DNA of 11,877 nt from Zancudomyces culisetae (Eukaryota; Kickxellomycota; Harpellomycetes; Harpellales; Legeriomycetaceae), in assembly GCA_001969505.1 (NCBI GenBank), contig LSSK01000496.1, positions 64,001 through 75,877 of the forward strand. Reading direction: 5' to 3'. The position numbers and the translations under genes were made by a program. Of this stretch, positions 1 to 9,850 are shown in pieces; position 1 is the first letter of the stretch, and every line of letters begins with the position of its first letter. Under the pieces are notes generated by a model. The model made no database searches, had not been told where the DNA came from, and saw only the letters and a program-made list of their open reading frames with translations.

Positions 1-1192
1 AATCTTGTATATATTTCCTTCTTTGCGAAAAGCTGGTACAAGTAGGTATCTAAAGTAGCATACTCTTTTTGTTATATGAAAAAAAATTCAAAAAGGAAAA
101 TAATTAAATCGTAGGGTGGAGCAATTATATAACTGCTTTTCTTGGGTTGAAGATATCTAAAGCTTATCACGCGTATAAAACCCAATCAGCTATTGGATTA
201 AAGATACCAAAACATACCCAACATAACATTTGACAAACAACCTTGATGCATCAAGTGTATCAGATATATTAGGTGTACCAGATTTACCAACTATATCAAG
301 CAATTAAATCATACAATCCATACTAAATACACACACACACACACACAAATATATATATATATTCGAATTACAAAAAGTGGTCACATTTGGCCTTGACACA
401 GTATAACCTTCAAAGATAACTCTTATACTACACTCCTGGCTAATTTTTTTTCTTTGTGAAAATCTGCGTATGAGCCACCGAAATTGTTTGTACTGCTTAT
501 CTGGTTTTCTCAACACATTTTGTCCCAAGGCATTCCGAATATTGTTTTTCATGAATCAAGTCCGGATTATTGTTAGTTCTAGAATCATAGAGAACATAGG
601 GATTTTTATTTAGACAGAGAAGAAGCGATGCAACACAGGAAGCATCATCCACTTTGGTTGATCTTGGACAATAAAATAGATCACTGTTCGAATTCTACTT
701 ATCTTTTTTTATAACCTGTGTTCGCCCTAGCAAAAAAAAAGTAATAAAATGTACAGTAAGACGTATGTATTTCCTAAAATAGCCTTAGTAGCAATGGAGT
801 TGGGAATTTAGCTATTGTTATATCCATCATTCTAGAGTTCGCGTCACATGTATTTCTTTACGCAGAATTTATTGAACAATATAAAGGCTTCAATTAAAAA
901 ATTATTTCACTTAACCCAGTATAATCTGAGTACTAGTTTTGCCGGGTTGAGTATAATCCGTTTTCAATTGAACATGAAAAAAAAAACGTTCAAAAAACTC
1001 TAAAGTCATTGTTTTGCGAGCAAGTGATAATTTGCACAAATACATTTGTCATGACAAAGACATGATGCTCTCATAACTCCGTAGATAAATCAGCTGGATA
1101 TGGTCATGTATATATTCACCATGTTACTTTCGAATTTATTTGCTATAAGCACTCTACTCCCACCCCCCGCTCCTCGCTACCCATAGAAAAAA
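1..1192. other. Non-coding region 3' of the DUF2009 gene, with microsatellite
   Basis: No convincing gene was found on either strand. The longest open frame here (minus, 304-552) runs straight through the CA/TA microsatellite and resembles nothing I know. The stretch is AT-rich with many homopolymer A/T runs. It should contain the 3' untranslated region of the minus-strand DUF2009 gene that ends at 1193. Confidence 0.6.
329..362. repeat. Compound microsatellite (AC)9 then (AT)7
   Basis: Nine AC units cover 329-346 and are followed, after two A bases, by seven AT units at 349-362. This is a simple-sequence repeat in non-coding DNA and probably varies in length between strains. It creates a spurious valine/cysteine-rich open frame on the minus strand. 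Confidence 0.9.
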
Positions 1193-3682
1193 CTACTCAC
1201 CGCCATTAAAACCGACAAAGCCGGAGAGTAAGAATATTGGGAAAAATGATTTTTTTTCGACTAATGAACACCAATTCCAAGCTGAGGTCAATCTACCATC
1301 AATGCAAGAACCAGCTTCAAAAAAATTATCTGCACCGGAGCCATCAAAAGCTGATCTAAAAAAGTCTGCCAAAATGAGCTTCTTCAACATAGTGGGCCCT
1401 CCAAAAGCGTAGTCGATATAGGCCCTAATTGCGTTAAGATTTATCTGAGTTGTTTTAGAAGGGCGTTTTTTACCCATAGAGTAGTTAGTGTAGGACGAGA
1501 GTAAGTCGAACGGGTTCATAGTGATTTTGGAGGAGAAAACGTTAGAAAGTCTCAATCTGGACGAAGATTTTTTGATTTGTGTCGAATCCAAAGAGTCATT
1601 TTCAGGAGAATTGCTGTTTTCATCGCTTTGTTCGTCGCTACCAGAGTTTGCACGGCTGGGATTGGTGGATTTTTTCCCGGATGGCTTGGTTGATTTGGAA
1701 ATAGTGTCGATATATTCGATACATCGAACTATGGGGTTAAGGATAGAAGATATTTGGCTGTATTTATCAATAAACATAAAAGCATTAGGCACATTTCTGT
1801 CCCCCAGATGTATAACAGATGAACCCACCCAGCGTCTCGACCTTTTCTGTATTTTGTGGAGAATCGAGTGAACAGCCCTGGAAACAAGAGGGCATTCCTG
1901 TACACGGTTCAACCCTTGGCCAGTATCTCTGAGCCGATATTGATTTCTCTTGGATAACATATCAGAGTCAGAAAAATGCCATAGCATGTAGAATTCATGG
2001 AGTATTTCTTTCCACAAAGTTAGAGTCTGAAGAACGTAGAAGTATTGGGTTTCGTGCGAATGGCTTAGTCTTGCACCATCCTTTCCGCTTAGAATAGCTA
2101 GTGATAACTCTTCACTTTCAGCTTCGGAATGAGTAAAATATTTAGTTAAGCAATTTGCAATCTTGTCGCAGGGATCTCTGTTGAACCTAAGAAATGCGTG
2201 ATTATCGCCAATGGAGTACAAACACTGCTTAATTACCTCCGCTGGACAAGAACTAGTAGAGTAAGTACGACTTAGGTATTCTATCGCATGTTCTTTTCGT
2301 TTTATTTCTGCCTGAACCTGGCTACGCGATTTTCCCTCGGGGATTATCTCTTGAGTCGCCGTCGCAACGGTTTTATCTTCAAGCACATGAATCACACCGT
2401 ATTCATCAAGTACATCATAAACGGTTTTTATGGGAACTATCATATTGAACCCCAGAATATCTTCAACATCTGGGTTGGTTGAATCCTATTTTGATCATTA
2501 ATAATATAGTTCATACTATTCGTGGGGTAGTTCTCGTATCTAAAAAGCGTTTTTTTCCTACCTGTAATAAATACATTAGTTTCCCGTATGTATTCTTCAT
2601 TTTTTGTGGATTCATAAGTTTGTATCTCCGTCCGATTTCAAAAATCTCTTGAAAAACATGTCTATTCTCATCAAACTGTCTATCTTCAAACAGCACCTGA
2701 CCAGCCTTATAGTCTGTTGCCAGCTATTTTTAATTTCATTATTATTCCCATTATTACTATTATCAGCACAATCCTTCAACGCAAGGTCATTCTCGACTTC
2801 TACTCTCCGCCTCTGGTTTTTTAATCTTACCAATAACCCAGAAAGTATGGCGCATATTTCCTGGATCTGTCCAACTATTCGTTTTGCTTTATTGCCGTAC
2901 GACAGTACATCTATCTTATCCGTGTATTCGCTCACGCTTAACGCTGCATCCAGCAACCGCATTTTTTTTCGCTCTCTTGGTGTAAGCCTCATCGGTATGA
3001 ACCTTGCTCTATCCGGTGTGTTATATTCTGTGTTATATTCTGTGTCATATAAATCATTTCCTCTAAAATTACAAGTTCTCTGTCGCACTTGTCATCGTGC
3101 TATTCAACACATTCATAGGTAATTGAAATTTAAAATACCTCTGCATAATCCATTCCGAAAAACTGTCCTCGCCCTCAATCGCAACTACTTCGCTCATGTT
3201 TTCAAAATTGATCTCAGAAGCCCCTATATGCTACAGTTTTTATATACAAATGTATATCTACTTAGTTTTTCTTTTCTTTCTGACGCTTTCCATGACACAA
3301 AGTAAGACAAAAAAAATTAAAAAATAAACATTTCCCTCACATTTTCTGTACTATTAATATCTGGTTGTTCGTCCAAACTCGGTTTTACGTCCTCCATTAT
3401 AACATCATCTTTGCCTTTCTTACTCCCCTCTAGCATAACAAAGACATGCTTTTTCCTAGACCCATTTCTGTGGATGATCGTATAGCAGACCTCGCAAAAA
3501 TCTTCGGCGCAATTCTCACAGAACATCACAGCCCTTTGGTCCTTACATTCCACACAGTATCCCTTCGGTGCCTCGTTTTGTCCATCATCTTCTCCCGTCT
3601 CGAATTCAGCTCCATTAAAATTTATATTAACATCCTCTGAATCCTCATCAAGGATTTTTTTTAATTTTAGAATTTGACTCAT
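1193..3682 (-). CDS. B-box zinc-finger protein with UPF0652/DUF2009 domain, five exons
   Basis: Proposed exons, in order of transcription, are 3682-3341, 3230-3139, 3062-2831, 2723-2562 and 2485-1193. Together they encode 706 residues in one continuous frame. Introns of 110, 76, 107 and 76 bp have donors GTGAGG, GTATTT, GTAAGA and GTAGGA and acceptors ending TAG. Residues 43-79 show a B-box zinc-binding pattern: C43, C46, C55, C58, C63, C66, H71, H79. From about residue 157 the protein matches what I remember of DUF2009, including LSVSEYTDKIDVLSYGNKAK, LFEDRQF, FEIGRRYKLMNPQKM, QCLYSIGDNHAFLRFNRDPC, LRDTGQGLNRVQECP, GSSVIHLGDRNVPNA and the C-terminal GSCIDGRLTSAWNWCS. A serine/asparagine-rich insert lies at about 540-620. 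Members are conserved in eukaryotes but have no established biochemical role that I know of. B-boxes usually mediate protein contacts, so a scaffold or ubiquitin-related role is only a guess. Exon 2 and the last codons are the least certain parts. Confidence 0.85.
3017..3050. repeat. 12-bp coding tandem repeat, 2.8 copies
   Basis: The unit TGTGTTATATTC occurs at 3017-3028 and 3029-3040, followed by a partial variant at 3041-3050. On the minus strand it falls in exon 3 of the DUF2009 gene and encodes the repeated tetrapeptide EYNT (DT-EYNT-EYNT). The unit length keeps the frame, so copy-number changes would be tolerated. Each unit contains an ACAG that could act as a decoy 3' splice site. Confidence 0.85.
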
Positions 3683-4606
3683 TATTGCTATTTTGCCTTT
3701 AGCTCAAGGTAAATGAGAACTAACAGAATGGATAGTGTGTTAAAAGTTTCTAATCAGTTTAGATTGAATGTTGCAGTAAAGAAAAAAAAACCAAGTAGAA
3801 AGGAATGACAGTGTGGTGGTGAAATGTTAATATAAGGACTCGTACGTAATCGGAGAAATAATATTGTGGCTCGGGTGTAAAAATTGGTTACAAATGGAAA
3901 ATGCTAAAAATTAGGGCTTTGTAGAATCTGTTTGGACCATTTCCACTAGATAATGCATAAACTAAAAAAAATTTTATTCCTCCAACGCTTTTTTTCCTGC
4001 CACAATGAACTGGTTTAATAAATACCAACATAAGATTCTAAAAAAAATAATCATATGTACCATCTACTTAATCAGGCGTTTTCTATCTATCTAGAGACTC
4101 CGTATCAACCGAATGTTTTAAACTCAAAGTACTCTCTTGATAAAACAAAAACAGACATCTTTTAGATGAATCCACCTCATATCTCGAAGAAAAAATACAC
4201 GCAAAGGGGCGGTATATGCCACTAGAACCCTTGATACACAAAACTAAGCGCTGATTCTCTACTAATAGGGCCTAGTTGTACGCTTGAAGACTTTTTATGG
4301 CTCGCTAAGCCGTTTTTTTTAAAACAGATACCCGTGATGTCCTACTGTTGCATGCTTTTTAAGCTCAAAGGTTATTGAAAGTATACTTTCCACAGGTTTG
4401 CAGTCGAAGAAACCCAAAAATAGTTCTATAAGCTACAGCTTTGGAAATATATGGAGAGACCTATGACTTCTTAACACAGATTGTACAATTTGTCTGGACA
4501 TTTTTTTTCAGCAGAAAGAGCTGTCATATACAATTATTGTGAGAAAACAAGTAGAGCATGTAAATCGTATTCGAACTGGTTATTTGTATTCGCATACACC
4601 AAGAAA

Positions 4607-4630
4607 AAATATAAATACAAATATAAATAC
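4607..4630. repeat. 12-bp direct tandem repeat, two copies
   Basis: The unit AAATATAAATAC occurs twice without a gap, at 4607-4618 and 4619-4630, in non-coding AT-rich DNA. It is probably a small slippage product, with no function evident. Confidence 0.85.
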
Positions 4631-5066
4631 TATTTCAGTACAAGACGTATGCTGAAAAGTATCCACAAAAAAAGTGCTGGAGACTGACCCAGGTATAATC
4701 ACCATGATTATCTGATTTATATCTGCTTGATTTATATTTTTTCCACCATATGACTTGAAATTTATTTGGAAATACAGCTTTCCTGTGTATGAAAAGCGAT
4801 GAATTGTGATTCAAAAACAGCACACTTGTTCAATATATTTGCACATGCTGTCTGTAGTTATGCCAACTGTAGATAATTTTTTTTGCTTCGAATTATAGTC
4901 GTCTGTGAGTAATAATATCGAGCAAAAAATAAATGATGTTTGCATTAAATAGGGGGGGTGATGGTGTTCAAATATAGACTTGCAGTGCAGCTATCCTGAC
5001 ATTTGTATATAATGAAAACCTTATTTGTGTAGTTGTATTGGTAACGGGAATTTTTTTGGTAATTCC

Positions 5067-5091
5067 AATTGCGAATTTTGAATTGCGAATT
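5067..5091. repeat. Pair of direct AATTGCGAATT elements, 14-bp spacing
   Basis: The near-palindrome AATT-GCG-AATT occurs at 5067-5077 and again at 5081-5091, so the two copies are offset by 14 bp. They lie about 1.1 kb upstream of the permease start codon. The dyad shape would suit a dimeric DNA-binding protein, but the AT-rich context makes chance or simple duplication just as likely. Confidence 0.6.
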
Positions 5092-5417
5092 GCAAACTGG
5101 GGACACCAAAGCCTATAAAACACATGCCCATATGATTAGGCCGAAACCCTACTTTTCTTGTTTTGCGTATTCGATGTTGATGATCAATATTTAAAATTAA
5201 TTGCTAATATTTGGAAATATCCACAATGAATTTTTAAAAAAAAGTTACTATGGGCACAGAAAGGATGCTATGAGGTGTTTCTTTTCTCCACCACGTTGAA
5301 GAACACCCTGAAAAAAGAAGTGCTGGAGCCAAATTAAATTGAATACTGGTTACAAAACCAGGAAATATGCAGGAGGAAATGGTCGATATACGGCATCTAG
5401 CAATTACTAAGCTCCTC

Positions 5418-5509
5418 CCCTTGTGGTGTATAACCTAGAGCCAATATAGCCATCTTTTATACATCATTCAAGGCTGCAATGAAAGGTATAAGTGGTATCA
5501 CCACAAGGG
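5418..5509. repeat. Inverted repeat with 11-bp perfect arms
   Basis: The arm CCCTTGTGGTG (5418-5428) is exactly reverse-complemented by CACCACAAGGG (5499-5509), with 70 bp between them. No clear target-site duplication flanks it and the inner sequences pair only weakly. It could be a miniature-element relic, a cruciform-forming site or two regulatory sites in opposite orientation. It is about 0.66-0.75 kb upstream of the permease start. Confidence 0.7.
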
Positions 5510-6077
5510 TTTCAGAATGTCCCATCCAAAAAAAAACGAGATTTCCTTTTTCAGTGGTGCTCAATGCTTGTATTTATTACATCAATAGGCAAGATGTGTA
5601 AATAGACATAAAAAATTCGTCATTTTAAAGTCAACATTAGCAATTACGTAGGTAGACAAGAGGTGGTTGGATGTATTGCATCTGAAAACGCAATATACAA
5701 CAGAACTGCAAACCTACTCCCATTGACCAACTAGGTCACAGCGAATGGTGTATTGTGTGATTGGGAAAAGCTTTTTCAATTCTTTTCCTATAATTATTGG
5801 TGCTAAATGATGCTAATCAGGAGTCGATATTGAAAAACACAGCATTAGTAAGAAAATTAAAAAATCCGAGAATGTAGGAATTCAGAATCACTGGTACTGT
5901 ATACCGGCCTTGTTAACAAATTATGGGGCGGTGATTGTAAAGGTTTTAACATTAGTAATAACTATGGTTGAGGTATTGGCAAAAACAAGAAAAGTAATAT
6001 CTTCTCATGTGCATATATACCACACATTATATCCTTAAACAGATATCTTAAAAATAATAATAAATTCAGCACTTGTT

Positions 6078-6086
6078 TATATAAAT
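6078..6086 (+). promoter_or_regulatory. Possible TATA box of the sulfate permease gene
   Basis: TATATAAAT lies about 86 bp upstream of the ATG at 6172, which would place transcription start roughly 55-65 bp before the start codon. In DNA this AT-rich such a match is weak evidence, and no known sulfur-control site was recognised nearby. Confidence 0.3.
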
Positions 6087-6171
6087 AATCCAACTTACAT
6101 AACAGTTGGTGGAGCTTTGGGTAACAAAATATACTTAGACAAATACAAAGCCTAGACAGAGAGACTAAAAC

Positions 6172-8595
6172 ATGCCCAAAATAAGCAAACAAGATAAAAA
6201 AAAGAAGGTCTTTGTTATAAAGCACCCGTTTATAACCTGGGTAAACGACTCAATGAAATCGCTATCTCAGTCTGCAAGCCCTAAAAAGATACTCTATGAA
6301 AATTTTCCTATTATTTCATGGCTGCCAAAATACAATAGAAAATGGTTTATAGGTGATATGATAGCTGGTGTTACTGTAGGCGCCATGGTAATTCCACAGG
6401 GATTGGCATATTCGGTACTTGCAGGTCTTCCACCACAATATGGATTATATACTGCAATAGTTGGTCCTTTACTATATTTTTTAATGGGAACTTCAAAGGA
6501 CATCACTTTAGGACCAACAGCTGTTATATCGCTATTAACACATCAAATAATTTTAAAAAACAGTAACCTACCATACTCACCAGAGACAATCGCGCTGACA
6601 GTTGCATTTCTTTCGGGTGTATTGAATCTGTTAATGGGATTGTTTAGACTGGGATTTATAATGGAATTCATTCCACTACCAGTAATTGTAGGGTTCACAA
6701 CTGGATCAGCACTAACAATAATTATGGGCCAGTTTCCCACACTAATGGGAGTAAGAGGGATTGACACAACACAAACACCAATATTAATAGTGGTAAACAC
6801 TTTAAAATCAATACAAAAAATGCGGTATTTGGATATGATTTTTGGGATATCCAGTCTGATACTGATTATCTCAATAAGGCTACTTGCATCAAAATATCAA
6901 AAAAAGTCGAGGTTTGTGTTTTATTTGGGTGTACTCAAGAATACAGTGACTATACTATTATTTACACTACTGGGATTCATTATTAAAAAATATCAACCAG
7001 ACAGCTCACTCAATATAGTGGGAAAAATAAATAGAGGGTTTTATAAGCCAAAAGCACCAACCATAACCACGGAGATGTTTTCTGCGATAGGTGTAAATGT
7101 TATTACAATGACGTTAGTAGTGATTCTAGAACATACTGCAATCGCAAAGGCGTTTGCAAGGCTCGATGGCTATGAGATAAAAAACAACAACGAACTTATT
7201 TCACAAGGCGCTACTAATGTGATAGGACCCTTTTTTGGATCATATGCAAGTACTGGAAGCTTTTCACGGTCATCAGTAAACAGAAATTCCGGATCCCAAA
7301 CACCGTTAAACGGGTTATGGACGAGTTTGGTTGTTATTTTTTCGCTGTCGTTCTTGTATCCGGTCTTTTATTATATTCCCAAAGCAGCAATAGCTGCAGT
7401 AATAGTGACAGGTGTACTCGAGCTTATAAGTAAACCCAGTGTGTTTATAAAACTATGGAAAGTAGGCCCACTCGATCTTGTCGCTTCATTTCTTTCGTTG
7501 TTTTTGACACTGTTCATAAGCGTAGAAATTGGAATATACACTGCCATGGGATTCAGTGCGTTTGTTTTCCTGTTGAAAGTGCTTTTTACAGCTGTACAAT
7601 TGTATACGCTTAACGAGGAGTCAAATAAATATATGAGCGCAGATGCCTTTCCATTAGAACTTTCTAGTGACGGAATAATAGTAGTCAAACCGTATCAATC
7701 GATCAACTATTTGAACGCTTCAAGAGTCAAGAACATGATAGTCGAGCTAGCTCATATTTTGACGTACTCAACTAAAGTAGTAAATAGCTTGGAGATTCAA
7801 ACTGATTGGACAAAGCTCATGTACAACGACATTGAAGGTTCCAGAAAGGAATTTTTGGAAAAGCTATATTTATCCAGAAGACACCACAGTATTTTTTCCA
7901 AAACACAGTTAACACAAGAAGAGGTTATAAAACACGAACAGAACAAAAAGACCGAAGAGCTGCCGTTATTGAGAGCAGTTATAATAAATATGTCTGCGGT
8001 CTCATTCATAGACACTTCAGGAGTTCAAATGCTTCAAGACTTAAAGAAGGAGTTACTTGAATATTCCAGAAAACAAAGAGTATTATTTAGCAACCATTCT
8101 GCGGCAGATGATGGCAAAAGACTTGCAGAAGGTGTCACCAAGGATAAAGCTGAGTTGACACCAAGGAAAACACTAAGTGATATTGATGATTTTGAGTTGC
8201 ACTTTGCAAGTGTAAAGCCGGACGTTTTACGTGTTTTGGAACTTACAGGACTATCGAAGGTCATTTTAGACTACAAAGCAGAGCTGCGGCTTTCGGAAAC
8301 AGCTAGTATTGAACAACTTACACCTCTCGGGTATAGCACACCAGAAAACGATGCCAAAAATGCGAATGCTTTCTTTACAGACCCACAGAATGGTGATGCA
8401 GGCACGAGTGATATGTATACCACCAATAGGCCGCTAAAAATTGAAGCTTCTGAGCTAGTCGAAAGCATGTTTTTGAACTACCCCATAGGTAGGCCGGCGC
8501 ATACAAGGCACCTTTCTGAATATGAGCTTGTAAGCGATAATGTACACGACTCTGTGGACAGTGCTATTGCCTACATTAAATTTAACAATGTCTAA
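6172..8595 (+). CDS. SulP-family sulfate permease with C-terminal STAS domain
   Basis: This 807-residue protein has the layout of fungal high-affinity sulfate permeases (Sul1/Sul2, CYS-14), which take up sulfate for assimilation. After a short basic cytoplasmic N-terminus, the SulP signature appears at about 60-115: GDMIAGVTVGAMVIPQGLAY, then LPPQYGLYTAIVGPLLYFLMGTSKDITLGPTAV in the next helices. Hydrophobic segments continue to about 478. The conserved SulP core motif GSFSRSSVNRNSGSQTPL is at 362-379. The STAS domain covers about 500-705, with the typical strand-loop VIINMSAVSFIDTSGVQML at 603-621 (D614, S616, G617). Lower-complexity inserts lie at about 540-598 and 642-675, and a tail of about 100 residues follows. 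The length is close to yeast Sul1/Sul2 (about 860-890). The frame is uninterrupted, unlike the neighbouring genes. Substrate is inferred from family; other oxyanions such as molybdate or selenate cannot be excluded. Confidence 0.93.
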   Translation: MPKISKQDKKKKVFVIKHPFITWVNDSMKSLSQSASPKKILYENFPIISWLPKYNRKWFIGDMIAGVTVGAMVIPQGLAYSVLAGLPPQYGLYTAIVGPLLYFLMGTSKDITLGPTAVISLLTHQIILKNSNLPYSPETIALTVAFLSGVLNLLMGLFRLGFIMEFIPLPVIVGFTTGSALTIIMGQFPTLMGVRGIDTTQTPILIVVNTLKSIQKMRYLDMIFGISSLILIISIRLLASKYQKKSRFVFYLGVLKNTVTILLFTLLGFIIKKYQPDSSLNIVGKINRGFYKPKAPTITTEMFSAIGVNVITMTLVVILEHTAIAKAFARLDGYEIKNNNELISQGATNVIGPFFGSYASTGSFSRSSVNRNSGSQTPLNGLWTSLVVIFSLSFLYPVFYYIPKAAIAAVIVTGVLELISKPSVFIKLWKVGPLDLVASFLSLFLTLFISVEIGIYTAMGFSAFVFLLKVLFTAVQLYTLNEESNKYMSADAFPLELSSDGIIVVKPYQSINYLNASRVKNMIVELAHILTYSTKVVNSLEIQTDWTKLMYNDIEGSRKEFLEKLYLSRRHHSIFSKTQLTQEEVIKHEQNKKTEELPLLRAVIINMSAVSFIDTSGVQMLQDLKKELLEYSRKQRVLFSNHSAADDGKRLAEGVTKDKAELTPRKTLSDIDDFELHFASVKPDVLRVLELTGLSKVILDYKAELRLSETASIEQLTPLGYSTPENDAKNANAFFTDPQNGDAGTSDMYTTNRPLKIEASELVESMFLNYPIGRPAHTRHLSEYELVSDNVHDSVDSAIAYIKFNNV

Positions 8596-9850
8596 TACAA
8601 AAACACTAAAGAAGAGGGGGGAGGGGACATGTGTGATGTCTGGTGGGCAAACTTTTGTATCTTATCTTACTTGCATTGCTTTATTCTTAGTGTAGATACA
8701 ACGCTTGTAGAATATATTTTATTACTAATATTAAGAGGAAGCGACTATCACAGTGGTATATCTTTAAAATGGCTGTTACTTGTAGTTTTTGTGGATGTAG
8801 ACCGGAGTTTATAATTATTAATATTTTTTGGAAATGTCAGTGTTATATAATGTCAAGGCTGGTCAATATTGAATAGTCAAATTCCTTAAAAAATAAACAT
8901 TTTATATTTAAAGATACTCAAAAACACACACAGCACAAATGACTGCTATAGTAAGGTGGCCCTAGGTACTTGGCCAGATACCAAGATGTTGAGACCATCT
9001 GTGAGGGCCTAAGGAGTGACGTAGAATGATCTAAAATATATTTTACGCTTACATATTTCGTGAGTAGTAATGGGGGGTTGAGAAAATGCAGAGGTTGGCT
9101 GTTTTCTGTACCTATGTGATAAAAGGTAGGGTGGCTTCCAACACTCTTTTCTTTTATAAGGAAAAGTAAATTATAGAAAGATATTGTTTTTGGTTTAAAT
9201 TGGTGTGTATACAATTAGGTAGTAGTTATGCCAATGATTAACTGTTTTGGCTCTTTAGATAACACGATTATCAAGAACAAAAAAAGATTGTAGAAAGTAA
9301 AGAGAATAAAAAAAGGACAACAGGTTACCAAAATCCCAGTTAATAAAAAAGTGGAACAACAACAAAAAAAAACAATGGAGTGTTGATGGGTGCGATGAGC
9401 GCTTACTTGATAGCAATTCATTTTTTATACAGGTTGTATTTATGGCAATTAGCTAATCGATAGAATTTGAATGGATTTGAGATAATGGGAAGAGAGGATT
9501 TCGTTCAAAAAAGCGAAAAAATCAAAGTCTTGATATGGAATTGATGCAACAGTTGGGAAATAAGGCGAGAATGTTAGCAGATTTTATTTGGTAATCTTCT
9601 CAACAAATCAAACCATCTTTTTTTTTTTGGTATGTAGGTCGCCTTACAGCTCCTAGAATAGCATAAAGAAATGCCCATTTCATTATCTCTAAAAAAAAAG
9701 TAAAATAAAATAAATAAAAATAAAAGTAAAAATAAAAATACTCAAAGATAATAAAAACAAATTCAATTCGTTTCCCGATTATTAATATAAAAACTAACTG
9801 TGTGTAATTTTTATCTTTGCAGAAAAACATTTATAAAAAGAAACATAAAG
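8596..9850. other. Non-coding region between permease and SDHC genes
   Basis: It should hold the permease 3' untranslated region, beginning with a G/A-rich stretch just after the stop, and the SDHC promoter. A minus-strand frame from 9421 to 8918 is broken by one stop at 9215. It has no recognisable motif and its phenylalanine/cysteine richness comes from A-runs on the other strand, so I do not call it a gene. TTTGCAG near 9816-9822 could be the acceptor of an intron in the SDHC 5' leader, but no donor can be assigned. Confidence 0.5.
9691..9740. repeat. A-rich low-complexity tract
   Basis: Fifty bases consist almost only of A with regularly spaced T and two G (AAAAT/AAAAGT units). It lies about 110-160 bp upstream of the SDHC start codon. 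Such poly(dA) tracts often exclude nucleosomes in fungal promoters, so a promoter role is possible but is an inference. Confidence 0.75.

Larger units (their letters stand above)
3683..6171. other. 2.5-kb divergent intergenic region
   Basis: This stretch separates the start codons of the minus-strand DUF2009 gene and the plus-strand permease gene, so it should hold both promoters. Both strands are dense in stop codons. The few open frames of 60-87 codons (for example plus 4481-4687, minus 4635-4823, minus 5962-6225) show no recognisable motif and pass through low-complexity sequence. I see no tRNA boxes, snRNA or transposon remnant. Short repeats inside it are listed separately. Confidence 0.55.

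Noticed and set aside
304-552. 82-codon minus-strand open frame
   Set aside because: It runs through the CA/TA microsatellite and has no recognisable motif.
664-700. GTTCGAATTC resembling a tRNA B box
   Set aside because: No A box, acceptor stem or anticodon arm can be placed at the right distance.
1521-1871. 116-codon plus-strand open frame
   Set aside because: It is antisense to the well-supported DUF2009 coding exon and has no family resemblance.
2604-3122. 172-codon plus-strand open frame
   Set aside because: It is antisense to DUF2009 exons and spans their introns; the minus strand carries the conserved motifs.
4481-4823. Short overlapping open frames on both strands
   Set aside because: Both are under 70 codons, run through a tandem repeat and A/T-rich sequence, and lack motifs.
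5962-6225. 87-codon hydrophobic minus-strand frame overlapping the permease start
   Set aside because: The hydrophobicity comes from reading A-rich leader sequence in reverse; it is antisense to the permease start and has no homology I recognise.
8918-9421. Minus-strand frame of 68 plus 98 codons separated by one stop
   Set aside because: I considered it as a possible broken gene. It has no motif, its composition is driven by A-runs on the opposite strand, and the length is not exceptional once a stop is allowed.
9832-9839. TATAAAAA as the SDHC TATA box
   Set aside because: It is only about 12 bases before the ATG, too close to give a leader unless initiation is unusual.
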